From NCBI RefSeq assembly GCF_008806345.1, contig NZ_VZZJ01000011.1, forward strand, positions 1 to 64,000: a DNA stretch of 64,000 nucleotides, read 5' to 3'. Below the pieces are notes generated by a model. It was not told the DNA's origin. It ran no database searches and saw only the letters and a program-made list of their open reading frames with translations. This DNA comes from Methylobacterium planeticum (GTDB lineage: Bacteria > Pseudomonadota > Alphaproteobacteria > Rhizobiales > Beijerinckiaceae). The translations under genes were made by a program, and so were the position numbers. This document shows, piece by piece, positions 33,634-43,294 of this stretch (positions are counted from its first letter, which is position 1; every line of letters begins with the position of its first letter).

Positions 33634-34689
33634 ATGACAAAATACAAGCTCGAGTACTTATGGCTCGACGGGTACACGCCGGTCCCGAACCTTCGCGGCA
33701 AGACGCAGATCAAGGAATACGACGGCTTCCCGACGCTGGAGCAGCTTCCCCTCTGGGGCTTCGACGGCAGCTCGACCAAGCAGGCCGAGGGCAGCAACTC
33801 GGATTGCGTCCTCAAGCCCGTCCGCGTCTTCCCCGACAGCACCCGCACCAACGGCGTTCTGGTGCTGTGCGAGGTCATGATGCCGGACGGCAAGACCCCG
33901 CACCCGTCGAACAAGCGCGCCACCATCCTGGACGATGCCGGCGCCTGGTTCGGCTTCGAGCAGGAGTACTTCTTCTACAAGAACGGCCGTCCCCTCGGCT
34001 TCCCCGAGACCGGCTTCCCGGCGCCGCAGGGCCCGTACTACACCGGCGTCGGCTACGCGAATGTCGGCAGCGTCGCCCGGCAGATCGTCGAGGAGCACCT
34101 CGACCTCTGCCTCTCGGCGGGCATCAACCACGAGGGCATCAACGCCGAGGTGGCCAAGGGCCAGTGGGAATTCCAGATCTTCGGCAAGGGCTCCAAGCGC
34201 GCCGCCGACGAGATGTGGGTCGCCCGCTACCTGCTCCAGCGCCTGACCGAGAAGTACGGCATCGACGTCGAGTACCATTGCAAGCCGCTCGGCGACACCG
34301 ACTGGAACGGCTCGGGCATGCACGCCAACTTCTCCACGACCTTCCTGCGTGAGACCGGCGGCAAGGCCTATTTCGAGGCCCTGATGGACGCCTTCAGGCA
34401 GAACCGCGAGGACCACATCGCGGTCTACGGCCCGGACAACCACATGCGGCTGACCGGCAAGCACGAGACCGCCTCGATCCACGAGTTCAGCTACGGCGTC
34501 GCCGACCGCGGCGCCTCGATCCGCGTGCCCCACAGCTTCGTCAACAACGGCTACAAGGGCTACCTGGAGGACCGCCGTCCGAACTCGCAAGGGGACCCCT
34601 ACCAGATCGCCTCCCAGATCCTGAAGACGATCGCCTCCGTGCCGACCGCCCAGGGCGCGTCGGATGCCGGCCAGCGCGCGGTCGCCTGA
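33634..34689 (+). CDS. glnII: Glutamine synthetase II (eukaryotic-type)
   Basis: The 351-residue enzyme makes glutamine from glutamate, ammonia and ATP. It is the short, eukaryote-like GSII. Visible motifs: LEYLWLDGYTP, LWGFDGSSTKQAEGSNSD (beta-Grasp, substrate entry), GFEQEYFFY (metal ligands), GQWEFQIFG, DWNGSGMHANFST (ATP/metal site), NHMRLTGKHET and DRGASIRVP. The adenylylation loop of type I enzymes is absent. The gene has a sigma-54-like promoter and a strong terminator, so it forms its own unit. ATG 33634 is behind a modest GAGA site. Confidence 0.96.
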   Translation: MTKYKLEYLWLDGYTPVPNLRGKTQIKEYDGFPTLEQLPLWGFDGSSTKQAEGSNSDCVLKPVRVFPDSTRTNGVLVLCEVMMPDGKTPHPSNKRATILDDAGAWFGFEQEYFFYKNGRPLGFPETGFPAPQGPYYTGVGYANVGSVARQIVEEHLDLCLSAGINHEGINAEVAKGQWEFQIFGKGSKRAADEMWVARYLLQRLTEKYGIDVEYHCKPLGDTDWNGSGMHANFSTTFLRETGGKAYFEALMDAFRQNREDHIAVYGPDNHMRLTGKHETASIHEFSYGVADRGASIRVPHSFVNNGYKGYLEDRRPNSQGDPYQIASQILKTIASVPTAQGASDAGQRAVA

Positions 34690-34709
34690 GGCCCGCCGAC
34701 CCGTCACGG

Positions 34710-34739
34710 CCGCCGGCGCGAGGGCGCCGGCGGTTTTTT
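34710..34739 (+). terminator. Intrinsic terminator of glnII
   Basis: CCGCCGGCGC and GCGCCGGCGG pair perfectly over ten bases around the loop GAGG and are followed directly by six Ts, 20 bases after the glnII stop. Confidence 0.9.
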
Positions 34740-34740
34740 C

Positions 34741-34788
34741 ATGCGCGAATGCTTGCGCGAATTCTTGCGCGAATTCTTGCGCGACCCC
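34741..34788. repeat. Four 12-bp tandem repeats after the glnII terminator
   Basis: Four successive units, ATGCGCGAATGC, TTGCGCGAATTC, TTGCGCGAATTC and TTGCGCGACCCC, fill the gap between the glnII terminator and the pgm 3' end. Two units are identical. No coding role is evident. Confidence 0.8.
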
Positions 34789-34803
34789 GTCGGCGGTCCG
34801 GCC

Positions 34804-36459
<1,656 letters not shown>

Positions 36460-36547
36460 TCATAGGGCGGGGGACCGGGTCTGTCAGGGCTCGGGCGCGC
36501 CGAGGAACGCAAGTTGGACCGGAAGCGAGACCGCGCCCGCCGCGGCC

Positions 36548-37489
36548 TCAATAGGGCTGAGCCGCCCCGGGGGCCGTCTGCAGCGGCAGCGGGTCGAGCT
36601 GGCGCGGGGCGGCGCGCGCGCCGGCGGAGCCGCGGGGACCGGGCGGGCCGGCGGGACCCGCCGGACCGCGGGGCCCGACCTTGCCGGGGGCGCCGGGCGG
36701 ACCGGCGGGGCCCGCAGCCCCGGCGGGCCCGGGTCCCCCCGCGGGCCCGGGTCTCCCCCCGGGGCCGGGCTCGCCCTTCGGACCGGGCGGTCCGGCTGGG
36801 CCCGCAGGCCCCATGGCCCCGTCGGCCCCCGGCGGGCCGGCCGGGCCCGCCTCGCCGACAAGCCCCACGCCGCCCGCGGGGCCCGCCGCGCCGGAAGGCC
36901 CCCGCTCGCCCGCGGCGCCTTGCTCGCCCGCGGCGCCTTGCTCGCCCGCGACACCCCGCTCGCCCGCGGCGCCCTGCGGACCGGGCGCGCCGTCGCGGCC
37001 CGGCTCCCCGGGCTCGCCCTTCGGCCCCGCGGGTCCGGGCGGCCCCGGAGGCCCGGGCGGCCCCGGCACCGGGTTGGCGGCAGCGCTCGTCTCGGCCTGG
37101 CCCACCGCCCCCGGAGCGCCCGCGGGTCCCGGGGGACCGGCGGGCCCCGGGGGGCCGGCGGGCCCCGCGGGGCCCTGCTGCCCGCACTCGCCGACGACGG
37201 CCTGGCGCTCCTGGCGGGGGGAGCGGAGGGTCACGATGCAGCTCGCCGGATGGTAGACGACGCGGAAATCGAAGTTGCCCCGGCTGTCGGTCTTCTGCGG
37301 GAAGCGCCCGTCGAGGGTGACCTCGGCCTCCGGCTCGTTCACCGAGCCCAGCACCCACAATTCCCCGGCGACGATCTTGGCGGCGAGGATCTGCAGGTCG
37401 GCGCGCGCCGGGGCCGCGCTCAGCGCGAGGGCGAGGCCGAGGGCCGGAGCGCCGATCGGGATCGGGCGCCAAAACGGTTCGCCAGCCAC
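36548..37489 (-). CDS. Exported collagen-like repeat protein
   Basis: The 313-residue precursor begins at GTG 37489 with a signal peptide ending SAAPARA. A beta-rich N-terminal domain of about 90 residues ([32 protein letters not shown] with two cysteines) precedes roughly 180 residues of Gly-x-y triplets, many GPP, GPA and GEP/GER. One short interruption ([13 protein letters not shown]) splits the repeats. Such proteins fold as triple helices without hydroxyproline and are usually surface or extracellular. A longer in-frame start at 37606 lacks support. Triplet repeats are prone to length changes. Confidence 0.85.
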   Translation of the reverse strand: MAGEPFWRPIPIGAPALGLALALSAAPARADLQILAAKIVAGELWVLGSVNEPEAEVTLDGRFPQKTDSRGNFDFRVVYHPASCIVTLRSPRQERQAVVGECGQQGPAGPAGPPGPAGPPGPAGAPGAVGQAETSAAANPVPGPPGPPGPPGPAGPKGEPGEPGRDGAPGPQGAAGERGVAGEQGAAGEQGAAGERGPSGAAGPAGGVGLVGEAGPAGPPGADGAMGPAGPAGPPGPKGEPGPGGRPGPAGGPGPAGAAGPAGPPGAPGKVGPRGPAGPAGPPGPRGSAGARAAPRQLDPLPLQTAPGAAQPY

Positions 37490-37609
37490 GCCTCTGTCCC
37501 TCTGCCCCGCGCTCTTGGCCTCAGCTTGGCCTGTTTCCGCTCGCGGCGGAAGCGGGGGCGAATGTACGAACCGGGACACTTCGGGCACCGCGTCCCGGTT
37601 GTGCACAGA

Positions 37610-38170
37610 TCAGGGCCGGGCCGGGTCCGGCGCGGCCGCCGCCGCCCGCCCGTCCGCGTCGAAGCGGCGGCGCGCCGCCTCGATCTCGTCGAGATGCGCG
37701 AAGGCCCAGGTGCCGAGCGCCAGGACGGGGATCTGCAGGGAGCGGCCGAGATCCGTCAGGGCGTAATCGACCCGCGGCGGAATCGTCGGGTACATCGTGC
37801 GCGTCACGAGGCCGTCGCGCTCGAGGCCCCGCAGGGTGAAGGTCAGCATCCGCTGCGAGATGCCGCCGATGCTGCGCTTCAGCTCGTTGAAGCGCCGCGG
37901 CCCGTCCCGCAGCAGCATCACCACGAGGACGCTCCACTTGTCGCCGACCCGCGCCAGCACGGTGCCGACGAGGCGGCAATCCTGCTGCGCATGGCTCGCC
38001 TGCGGCGCATGGCTCGCCCGCGGGGCATGGCTCGTCTCCCGCGGGGCATGGCTCGTCTCCCGCGGGCCCGCCTCCGCCTCCGGCGAGGCATGATCGTCAC
38101 GCCGTCCGGTTCCCTCGCTGTGCCCCGGTTCCAAGATTGTGCCTCCTTGCGCGCTGCCGGACATGGTCAT
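37610..38170 (-). CDS. HxlR family transcriptional regulator with SHAP-repeat N-terminus
   Basis: Residues about 65-165 of this 186-residue protein are an HxlR winged helix: QDCRLVGTVLARVGDKWSVL carries the conserved redox-type cysteine, then RRFNELKRSIGGISQRMLTF and LRGLERDGLVTR. Before the domain is an unusual 60-residue segment with four related SHAP/SHAQ units encoded by 15-21-base tandem repeats (about 37990-38065). ATG 38170 has GAGG eight bases upstream; the alternative at 38212 would put the operator inside the gene. It is divergent from the azoreductase and very likely controls it. Confidence 0.85.
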   Translation of the reverse strand: MTMSGSAQGGTILEPGHSEGTGRRDDHASPEAEAGPRETSHAPRETSHAPRASHAPQASHAQQDCRLVGTVLARVGDKWSVLVVMLLRDGPRRFNELKRSIGGISQRMLTFTLRGLERDGLVTRTMYPTIPPRVDYALTDLGRSLQIPVLALGTWAFAHLDEIEAARRRFDADGRAAAAAPDPARP

Positions 38171-38178
38171 CTCTAGCA

Positions 38179-38203
38179 CCTCGGTACAATTCTGATACCG
38201 AGG
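38179..38203. promoter_or_regulatory. Operator between HxlR regulator and azoreductase
   Basis: CCTCGGTA and TACCGAGG are perfect eight-base arms separated by nine bases. The inner GGTA-N9-TACC resembles operators of HxlR-type repressors such as YodB, which also control quinone/azo reductases. It lies between the two divergent starts (38170 and 38211), so one bound dimer could repress both. The right arm also provides the GAGG ribosome site of azoR. Confidence 0.75.
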
Positions 38204-38210
38204 ATCAAAC

Positions 38211-38822
38211 ATGCAGCTCCTTCATGTCGACGGCAGCATCCTGGGGGCCCACTCGGTCAGCCGCACCGTGTCGGCGGCGATCGTGGACAGGCTCCGCTCG
38301 GAGAGCCCCGGCCTCGCGGTCACCCATCGCGACCTCGCGGCGACGCCGCTGCCGCACCTCTCGGGCGCGACGCTGGCGGCACGGCAGCCGAACGCCGGCA
38401 ACACCCCGGACGTCCTCGCGGACGTCGCCCTCGGCGACGCGGTGCTCGAGGAGTTCCTCGCCGCCGACATCGTGGTGATCGGGGCGCCGCTCTACAACTT
38501 CACCATCTCGAGCCAGCTCAAGGCCTGGATCGACCGCATCCTCGTGGCGGGCAGGACCTTCCGGTACGGGGAAGGCGGGGCCGAGGGCCTCGTCGGCGGC
38601 AAGCGCGTCATCCTGGCGATCGCCCGCGGCGGCTTCTACGGCCCCGGCACGCCCTACGCCGCCGCCGAGCACGCGGAGACCTACCTGCGCGCCGTGCTCG
38701 CCTTCATGGGCATCGCGAACCCGGAGATCATCGTCGCCGAGGGGATCGCGGTGGGCCCGGAGCAGCGCGAGCGGGCGCTCGCCGGGGCGCTGGAGGCCGC
38801 GGGCGCCCTCAAGGCGGCCTGA
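38211..38822 (+). CDS. azoR: FMN-dependent NADH-azoreductase
   Basis: The 203-residue flavodoxin-fold enzyme reduces quinones and azo compounds with NADH. Motifs: [20 protein letters not shown] (FMN phosphate loop), the substrate-pocket and FMN contact [32 protein letters not shown], and [10 protein letters not shown]. Length matches AzoR. Its ribosome site overlaps the operator shared with the divergent HxlR regulator, so it is probably induced by electrophiles or quinones sensed by that cysteine-containing repressor. Confidence 0.92.
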   Translation: MQLLHVDGSILGAHSVSRTVSAAIVDRLRSESPGLAVTHRDLAATPLPHLSGATLAARQPNAGNTPDVLADVALGDAVLEEFLAADIVVIGAPLYNFTISSQLKAWIDRILVAGRTFRYGEGGAEGLVGGKRVILAIARGGFYGPGTPYAAAEHAETYLRAVLAFMGIANPEIIVAEGIAVGPEQRERALAGALEAAGALKAA

Positions 38823-39036
38823 CGGCGCGCGACGGGCGGCGCCACCTCCCGCAAGTCCCGGATGTGATCCAGCGCACGGACCCGGAGCGCGCGCGGCGCG
38901 ATAACCCCCGCCACGGGCCGCCGGTTTCTCCGAACCGCGCCGCGGCCCGCCGGGGACCGGTCGTCGATGCGGGAGGGGGAGCTTCGCTCGCCTGCCTCGC
39001 CGACCGGCCTTCCTCCGGGCGCCCGGGTCTCCCCGC

Positions 39037-39963
39037 TCAGGCCTCCATCAGGGCCGCCACGTGCGCCGAGACCGAGTCGCCGAGGCCCTTGAGGTCGTAG
39101 CCGCCCTCCAGCAGCGACACGATCCGGCCGTCGCAGTGCCGGCCCGCGGCCTCCATCACCACCCGGGTCGCCCAGGCGAAATCCTCCGCCTCGAGCATCA
39201 GGTTCGCCAGCGGGTCGCGCCAATGCGCGTCGAACCCCGCCGAGATGATGATGAGATCCGGGGCGAAATCCTCCAGCCGCGGCAGCACGCGGGCCTCGAA
39301 GGCCTCGCGGAAGGCCGCGCCGTCCGCCCCCGGCCGCAGGGGCGCGTTGACGATGGTGCCGTGCTCCCCCGCCTCCGAGACGGCGCCGCTGCCCGGGTAG
39401 AGCGGCATCTGGTGGGTCGAGCAGAACAGCACCGAGGGATCGTCCCAGAAGATGTCCTGGCTGCCGTTGCCGTGGTGCACGTCCCAGTCGACGATGGCGA
39501 CGCGCTCGGCCCCGTGGACCTGCCGCGCGTGGCGCGCCGCCACCGCGGCGTTGTTGAAGATGCAGAACCCCATGGCGCGGGTGCGCTCGGCGTGGTGGCC
39601 GGGCGGGCGCATCGCCGAGAAGGCGTTGCGGGCCTCGCCGCGCATCACCGCGTCGACCCCCTGCACCGCGGCGCCGACGCCCCGCAGCACGCAATCGGCC
39701 GTGCCCGGGGACAGCACCGTGTCGGAATCGATCCCGACGAGACCCTCCCGCGGCACCGCGTCGAGGATCGCCCGCACCCATTCCTCCGGGTGGGCGAGGA
39801 TCACGGAGGCGAGCGCGGCGGGCTCGGGCGCGCGCCGGTCGAGGCCCGCGAAGCCCTCCGCGGCGAGCGCGGTCTCGACGGCCTGCATCCGCTCGGGCCG
39901 CTCGGGATGCCCCTTCGGGGTCAGGTGCGCGCGCGCGGCGGGGTGATGGAACAGGATCGTCAT
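39037..39963 (-). CDS. Histone-deacetylase family amidohydrolase
   Basis: The 308-residue zinc amidohydrolase has HPERPERMQAVE at its start, RPPGHHAERTRAMGFCIFNN (active-site histidine pair), VDWDVHHGNGSQDIF (zinc ligands Asp and His), SAGFDAHWRDPLANL (third zinc ligand Asp) and LEGGYDLKGL. Bacterial members deacetylate acetylpolyamines, acetoin-related or other small amides. All catalytic residues are present. It stands as a single gene, convergent with azoR. Confidence 0.92.
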   Translation of the reverse strand: MTILFHHPAARAHLTPKGHPERPERMQAVETALAAEGFAGLDRRAPEPAALASVILAHPEEWVRAILDAVPREGLVGIDSDTVLSPGTADCVLRGVGAAVQGVDAVMRGEARNAFSAMRPPGHHAERTRAMGFCIFNNAAVAARHARQVHGAERVAIVDWDVHHGNGSQDIFWDDPSVLFCSTHQMPLYPGSGAVSEAGEHGTIVNAPLRPGADGAAFREAFEARVLPRLEDFAPDLIIISAGFDAHWRDPLANLMLEAEDFAWATRVVMEAAGRHCDGRIVSLLEGGYDLKGLGDSVSAHVAALMEA

Positions 39964-40474
39964 GCGGCGCCCGAGCCTCCCTTGTTGGCATACCGAATAC
40001 CAGAACCGGCGCGGCGGCGCCATACGGCCGGCGGCCCGGATGGGACCAACGCGCCGCCGGCGGGATCGCGACCCGGCCCCGCCCGGCCGGCGCGGCACGA
40101 TCTCCGGCCCGGGACAGCCGCTAGGACCTGCGGACGACCAACCGAGGCGCCGTCGTGGCCGGGTTGCAGCGCCGGGCCGAGGCGAACGAGCCGCCCCCGC
40201 GCGGCGATGCCAGCCGGTCCGGCGACGCCACCATCGGGGGCCGGATCGACCTCGACGCGCTGATCATGGTGATCGAGGGCGGCCCGTGAGGCGCTCGCGG
40301 CCGCGGCGGCGGGGCTCGCCCGCATCAGGGCGGAATCGGCCGGGTGGAACGCGACCCCGTCCGCCGCCGCGCCCCGCCCAGGGCAACACCGCATCCTGCG
40401 CGGGGCTCTCCCCGCGCAGGGCAACACCGCATCCTGCGCGGGGAGAGCCCCGCGCAGGGCAACCGTCGCGCGCC
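39964..40474. other. Gap with a repeat element and one doubtful small frame
   Basis: The 511-base interval between the deacetylase-like gene and the zeta paralogue contains the double-hairpin repeat described at 40379-40457. A GTG at 40155 could open a 44-residue frame ending ...GRIDLDALIMVIEGGP at 40289, with no good ribosome site, so I do not call it a gene. Confidence 0.45.
40379..40457. repeat. Duplicated 38-bp hairpin element with inverted loop
   Basis: Two copies of a 38-base unit (shared GGGCAACACCGCATC) each contain a perfect ten-base-stem hairpin CTGCGCGGGG/CCCCGCGCAG. The loop is CTCT at 40406-40409 in the first and AGAG at 40444-40447 in the second, so the second hairpin is the exact reverse complement of the first. 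A third GGGCAAC follows at 40457. Confidence 0.85.
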
Positions 40475-40843
40475 TCAGCGGGCGCCGAAGCCGGACCCGG
40501 CCGGCCGCACCTCCCGGCTGGCGATGGCGCCGCCGTCGAGCAGCGCCTGGGCGGTGGCCCGGTCGAGGGCCGCCCGCAGGGTCGGCAGGCTCTCGCTGAC
40601 GCCGTTGGCGGCGAGGTCCGCCTGGACCCGCAGCAGCAGCGCGTCGTCCTTCATGCCCTGGACCAGGGCGCCGATCAGCTCGACCGCGTACGCCTCGGCC
40701 GTCTGCCCGTCAACGCCAAGCTTATCCGCCACGAAGGACGCCAATCCTCGCATGCGCCGGCACCGTGCAATGAAACGAGCCTCCTCGTCGCGAGCAAACA
40801 TGAGTTCAGCCGCTCGCTCGCGCTCCTCGAATAGCCTACCCAT
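40475..40843 (-). CDS. ATPase inhibitor subunit zeta (DUF1476) family protein
   Basis: The 122-residue protein follows the family through ERERAAELMFARDEEARFIA, RCRRMRGLASFVADKLGVDG and EAYAVELIGALVQGMKDDAL. Zeta proteins of alphaproteobacteria bind the F1 part of ATP synthase and block ATP hydrolysis. This one is not in an ATP-synthase neighbourhood and has about 25 extra C-terminal residues, so it may be a second, specialised copy. The acidic/basic N-terminal inhibitory segment is present in shortened form. Confidence 0.75.
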   Translation of the reverse strand: MGRLFEERERAAELMFARDEEARFIARCRRMRGLASFVADKLGVDGQTAEAYAVELIGALVQGMKDDALLLRVQADLAANGVSESLPTLRAALDRATAQALLDGGAIASREVRPAGSGFGAR

Positions 40844-41024
40844 CGGCGTGCTCCATCCCTGGTGCCCCGGTCATCTCTTAGCGATGACTGTCTGGGCAGG
40901 GATCGTACGCTGATCTCCGGTCCGCGACCATGCCGTTTGCCCGCACGGACTCGGCCCCCGCGCGGGCGTACGCTCGCTGACACGGCGGCGCCGGACCGCC
41001 GCGGCCCGGGCCCGAGGCCCGCCC

Positions 41025-41090
41025 GCGCAGATCCCCTGCCCCGCCTGCGCAGATCCGTTGCCCCGCCGGCGCAAAACCCTTGCCCCGCCG
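41025..41090. repeat. Three 22-bp tandem repeats upstream of marR
   Basis: Three consecutive units of 22 bases share GCGCA......TTGCCCCGCC: 41025-41046, 41047-41068 and 41069-41090. A fourth unit breaks off at AGAAAA. They end six bases before the palindrome at 41097. Confidence 0.8.
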
Positions 41091-41096
41091 AGAAAA

Positions 41097-41108
41097 GGGT
41101 ATATACCC
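41097..41108. promoter_or_regulatory. Palindrome, candidate MarR operator
   Basis: GGGTATATACCC is a perfect 12-base palindrome 83 bases before the marR ATG and the most AT-rich spot in the region. MarR proteins typically bind such short palindromes in their own promoters. No binding data exist. Confidence 0.45.
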
Positions 41109-41191
41109 ACATCTCTCCGCGGGGCGCGTCCGCCCTCGCCGCCCCTTCGTGCCGTTCCCGACATCCTGTCCCGAGCTCATTCTCCAGGCTC

Positions 41192-41656
41192 ATGCCCCAA
41201 GACGCGCCCGACCTGCCCTGCCTCTGCACCGCGCTCCGCCGCGCCTCGCGCAGCGTCACGGCGGCCTATGACGAGGCCCTGCGGCCGGCGGGCCTGCGCG
41301 TCACGCAGTTCGGGCTGCTGCGCACGCTCGCCCGCACCGGCCCGGTGGCGGTGACGCGGCTCGCCGCCGAGACCGACCTCGACCGCTCCACCATGGGCCG
41401 CAACCTCGATCCGCTCGAGCGCCGCGGCCTCGTCCGGCTCAGCGTCGGCCGGCGCGACCAGCGCGAGCGGGTCGCGGCGCTGACGGAGGCCGGGGAGGCC
41501 GCCATCGCGGCCGCCCTGCCCCATTGGCGGGCGATCCAGGCGCGGCTCGCCGAGGGGCGGGCCGCCACCCTGGCGGACCAGGCCGCCGCGATCGCCGCGG
41601 AGGCCGCCGCCCTCGCGGCCCAGGCCCAAGCCTCCGCCGCCCCGGACCAGTCCTGA
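41192..41656 (+). CDS. MarR family transcriptional regulator
   Basis: The 154-residue winged-helix protein has the dimer helix LCTALRRASRSVTAAYDEAL, a recognition segment VTRLAAETDLDRSTMGRNLD and the wing RRGLVRLSVGRRDQRERVAA, all typical of MarR. Cysteines at positions about 10 and 12 (LPCLCTAL) could sense oxidation, as in OhrR-like members; that is a guess. It precedes an MFS transporter by 38 bases on the same strand, a standard repressor-pump arrangement. Confidence 0.88.
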   Translation: MPQDAPDLPCLCTALRRASRSVTAAYDEALRPAGLRVTQFGLLRTLARTGPVAVTRLAAETDLDRSTMGRNLDPLERRGLVRLSVGRRDQRERVAALTEAGEAAIAAALPHWRAIQARLAEGRAATLADQAAAIAAEAAALAAQAQASAAPDQS

Positions 41657-41694
41657 CGTTCTCGACGCCGCAAGCCCCAGAGGAGCGGACCCGC

Positions 41695-43029
41695 ATGTCG
41701 CCATCGTCCCAAGGCCGTCCCGATCCGGCGGTCGCGCTCCCGCCCGCCCCGGCCCCGGGCCGGCTGCACTACGCCTGGGTGGTCGCCGGCGTGACCTTCG
41801 TGGTGCTCCTCGTGGGCGCCGGCATCCGGGCGACGCCGAGCATCCTAATCGTGCCCTGGGAGCGCGAGTTCGGCTGGTCGGCGGCCACGATCAGCCTCGC
41901 CATCGCCCTCAACATCTTCCTGTACGGCATGATCGGCCCCTTCGCGGTGGCCCTCATCGAGCGCTTCGGCCTGCGCCGCTCGGTCTGCACCGCGCTCGTC
42001 ATCCTGGCGGTCGGCACCGCCGCCACCGCCTGGATGCGGACGCCCTGGCAGATGATCCTGCTCTGGGGCCTCGTCGTCGGCTCCGGCACCGGCATGGTGG
42101 CCAACGTCCTCGGCGCCACCGTCGCGGGGCGCTGGTTCGGGCGCCATCGCGGCCTCGTCCTCGGCATCCTGACGGCGAGCAGCGCCACCGGGCAGCTCGT
42201 GTTCCTGCCGCTGCTCGCCCACGTGGTGGTCGATCACGGCTGGCGCGCGGTCTCCCTCGCGGTGGCGGCGACCGCCCTCGCCCTGGTGCCCCTGGTCCTG
42301 CTGCTGCTGCGCGACCGCCCGGCCGATCTCGGCCTGCCGCGCTTCGGCGAGACCGCGCTGCAGCCCGCGCCGGTCGGCGGCATCAACCCGGCCCGGCGCG
42401 CCCTGATGGGGCTCGCCGCCGGCCTGCGCTCGCGGGATTTCTGGCTCCTGTCGGGCACCTTCTTCATCTGCGGCGCCTCGACCAACGGCCTCGTGGGCAC
42501 CCACCTGATCCCGGCCTGCATCGACCACGGCATCCCGGAGGTGACGGCGGCGGGGCTGCTCGCCCTGATGGGCCTGTGCGACCTCGTCGGCACCACGGCG
42601 TCCGGCTGGCTCACCGACCGCTTCGACAGCCGGCGGCTGCTCGCGTGGTATTACGGCCTGCGCGGCCTGTCCCTGATCTTCCTGCCCTACTCGTTCGACC
42701 TCAGCTTCTACGGCCTGTCCCTGTTCGCGGTGTTCTACGGCCTCGACTGGATCGCCACCGTGCCCCCCACGGTGAACCTCGCCGGGCGCGTCTTCGGCGA
42801 GGAGAACGCCGCCCTGATGTTCGGCTGGATCGCGGCGAGCCACCAGATCGGCGCGGCCGTGGCGGCGTGGCTCGCCGGCACCATCCGCACCGGCACGGGC
42901 GACTATTTCGGCGCCTTCGTGGCGGCCGGCATCCTCTGCCTCATCGCCGCGATGATGGCCCTGTTCATCGGCGCGAAGCCCCGGGCCGAGGCGGCGCTGC
43001 CGGCGGGGGCGCAGCTGCGCGGGGCGTGA
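41695..43029 (+). CDS. Major facilitator superfamily transporter
   Basis: The 444-residue protein has twelve predicted membrane helices after a proline-rich start. The A-motif region reads RFGLRRSVCTALVIL in the first half and DRFDSRRLLAWYYGL in the second. The opening LHYAWVVAGVTFVVLLVGAGIR is like oxalate/formate antiporter-type and monocarboxylate-type MFS members. Its probable co-transcription with marR suggests efflux or uptake of the effector that MarR senses. GAGGAG lies ten bases ahead of ATG 41695. Confidence 0.88.
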   Translation: MSPSSQGRPDPAVALPPAPAPGRLHYAWVVAGVTFVVLLVGAGIRATPSILIVPWEREFGWSAATISLAIALNIFLYGMIGPFAVALIERFGLRRSVCTALVILAVGTAATAWMRTPWQMILLWGLVVGSGTGMVANVLGATVAGRWFGRHRGLVLGILTASSATGQLVFLPLLAHVVVDHGWRAVSLAVAATALALVPLVLLLLRDRPADLGLPRFGETALQPAPVGGINPARRALMGLAAGLRSRDFWLLSGTFFICGASTNGLVGTHLIPACIDHGIPEVTAAGLLALMGLCDLVGTTASGWLTDRFDSRRLLAWYYGLRGLSLIFLPYSFDLSFYGLSLFAVFYGLDWIATVPPTVNLAGRVFGEENAALMFGWIAASHQIGAAVAAWLAGTIRTGTGDYFGAFVAAGILCLIAAMMALFIGAKPRAEAALPAGAQLRGA

Positions 43030-43294
43030 GGGCCGCGCGGCCGGATGGATCGCCACGGGGGTCCGGGCCGTCCGCCGAAGGCGCCGGCATGGCCCCGGGT
43101 GAGGCCGTGGCGGCCGTCCGCGGCGGTCCCGCCGGACCCCGCGGACGGCGGCGGCGCCGGTGACCGGGCTGCCGCCCGCGGGCGCTGAGCGGCCCCTGCG
43201 TCTCGGCGGGGCCCCGGCCGCGATGACCCGCCCCGTCGACCATCCCGTCGCCGATCTCGAGGCGATGGGCATGGTGCGGGTGCGGACCGCCGTT

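Larger units (their letters stand above)
40844..41191. other. Region upstream of marR with repeats and a palindrome
   Basis: This 348-base region contains three 22-base tandem repeats and a 12-base palindrome, listed separately. The rest is GC-rich with no supported gene. Confidence 0.4.

Noticed and set aside
40155..40289. GTG-started 44-residue frame on the plus strand
   Set aside because: No ribosome site, no recognisable family, and composition like non-coding DNA here.
40379..41090. Short repeats as a possible CRISPR array
   Set aside because: The units are directly tandem or hairpin-paired with no unique spacers of constant length, and no cas genes are present.
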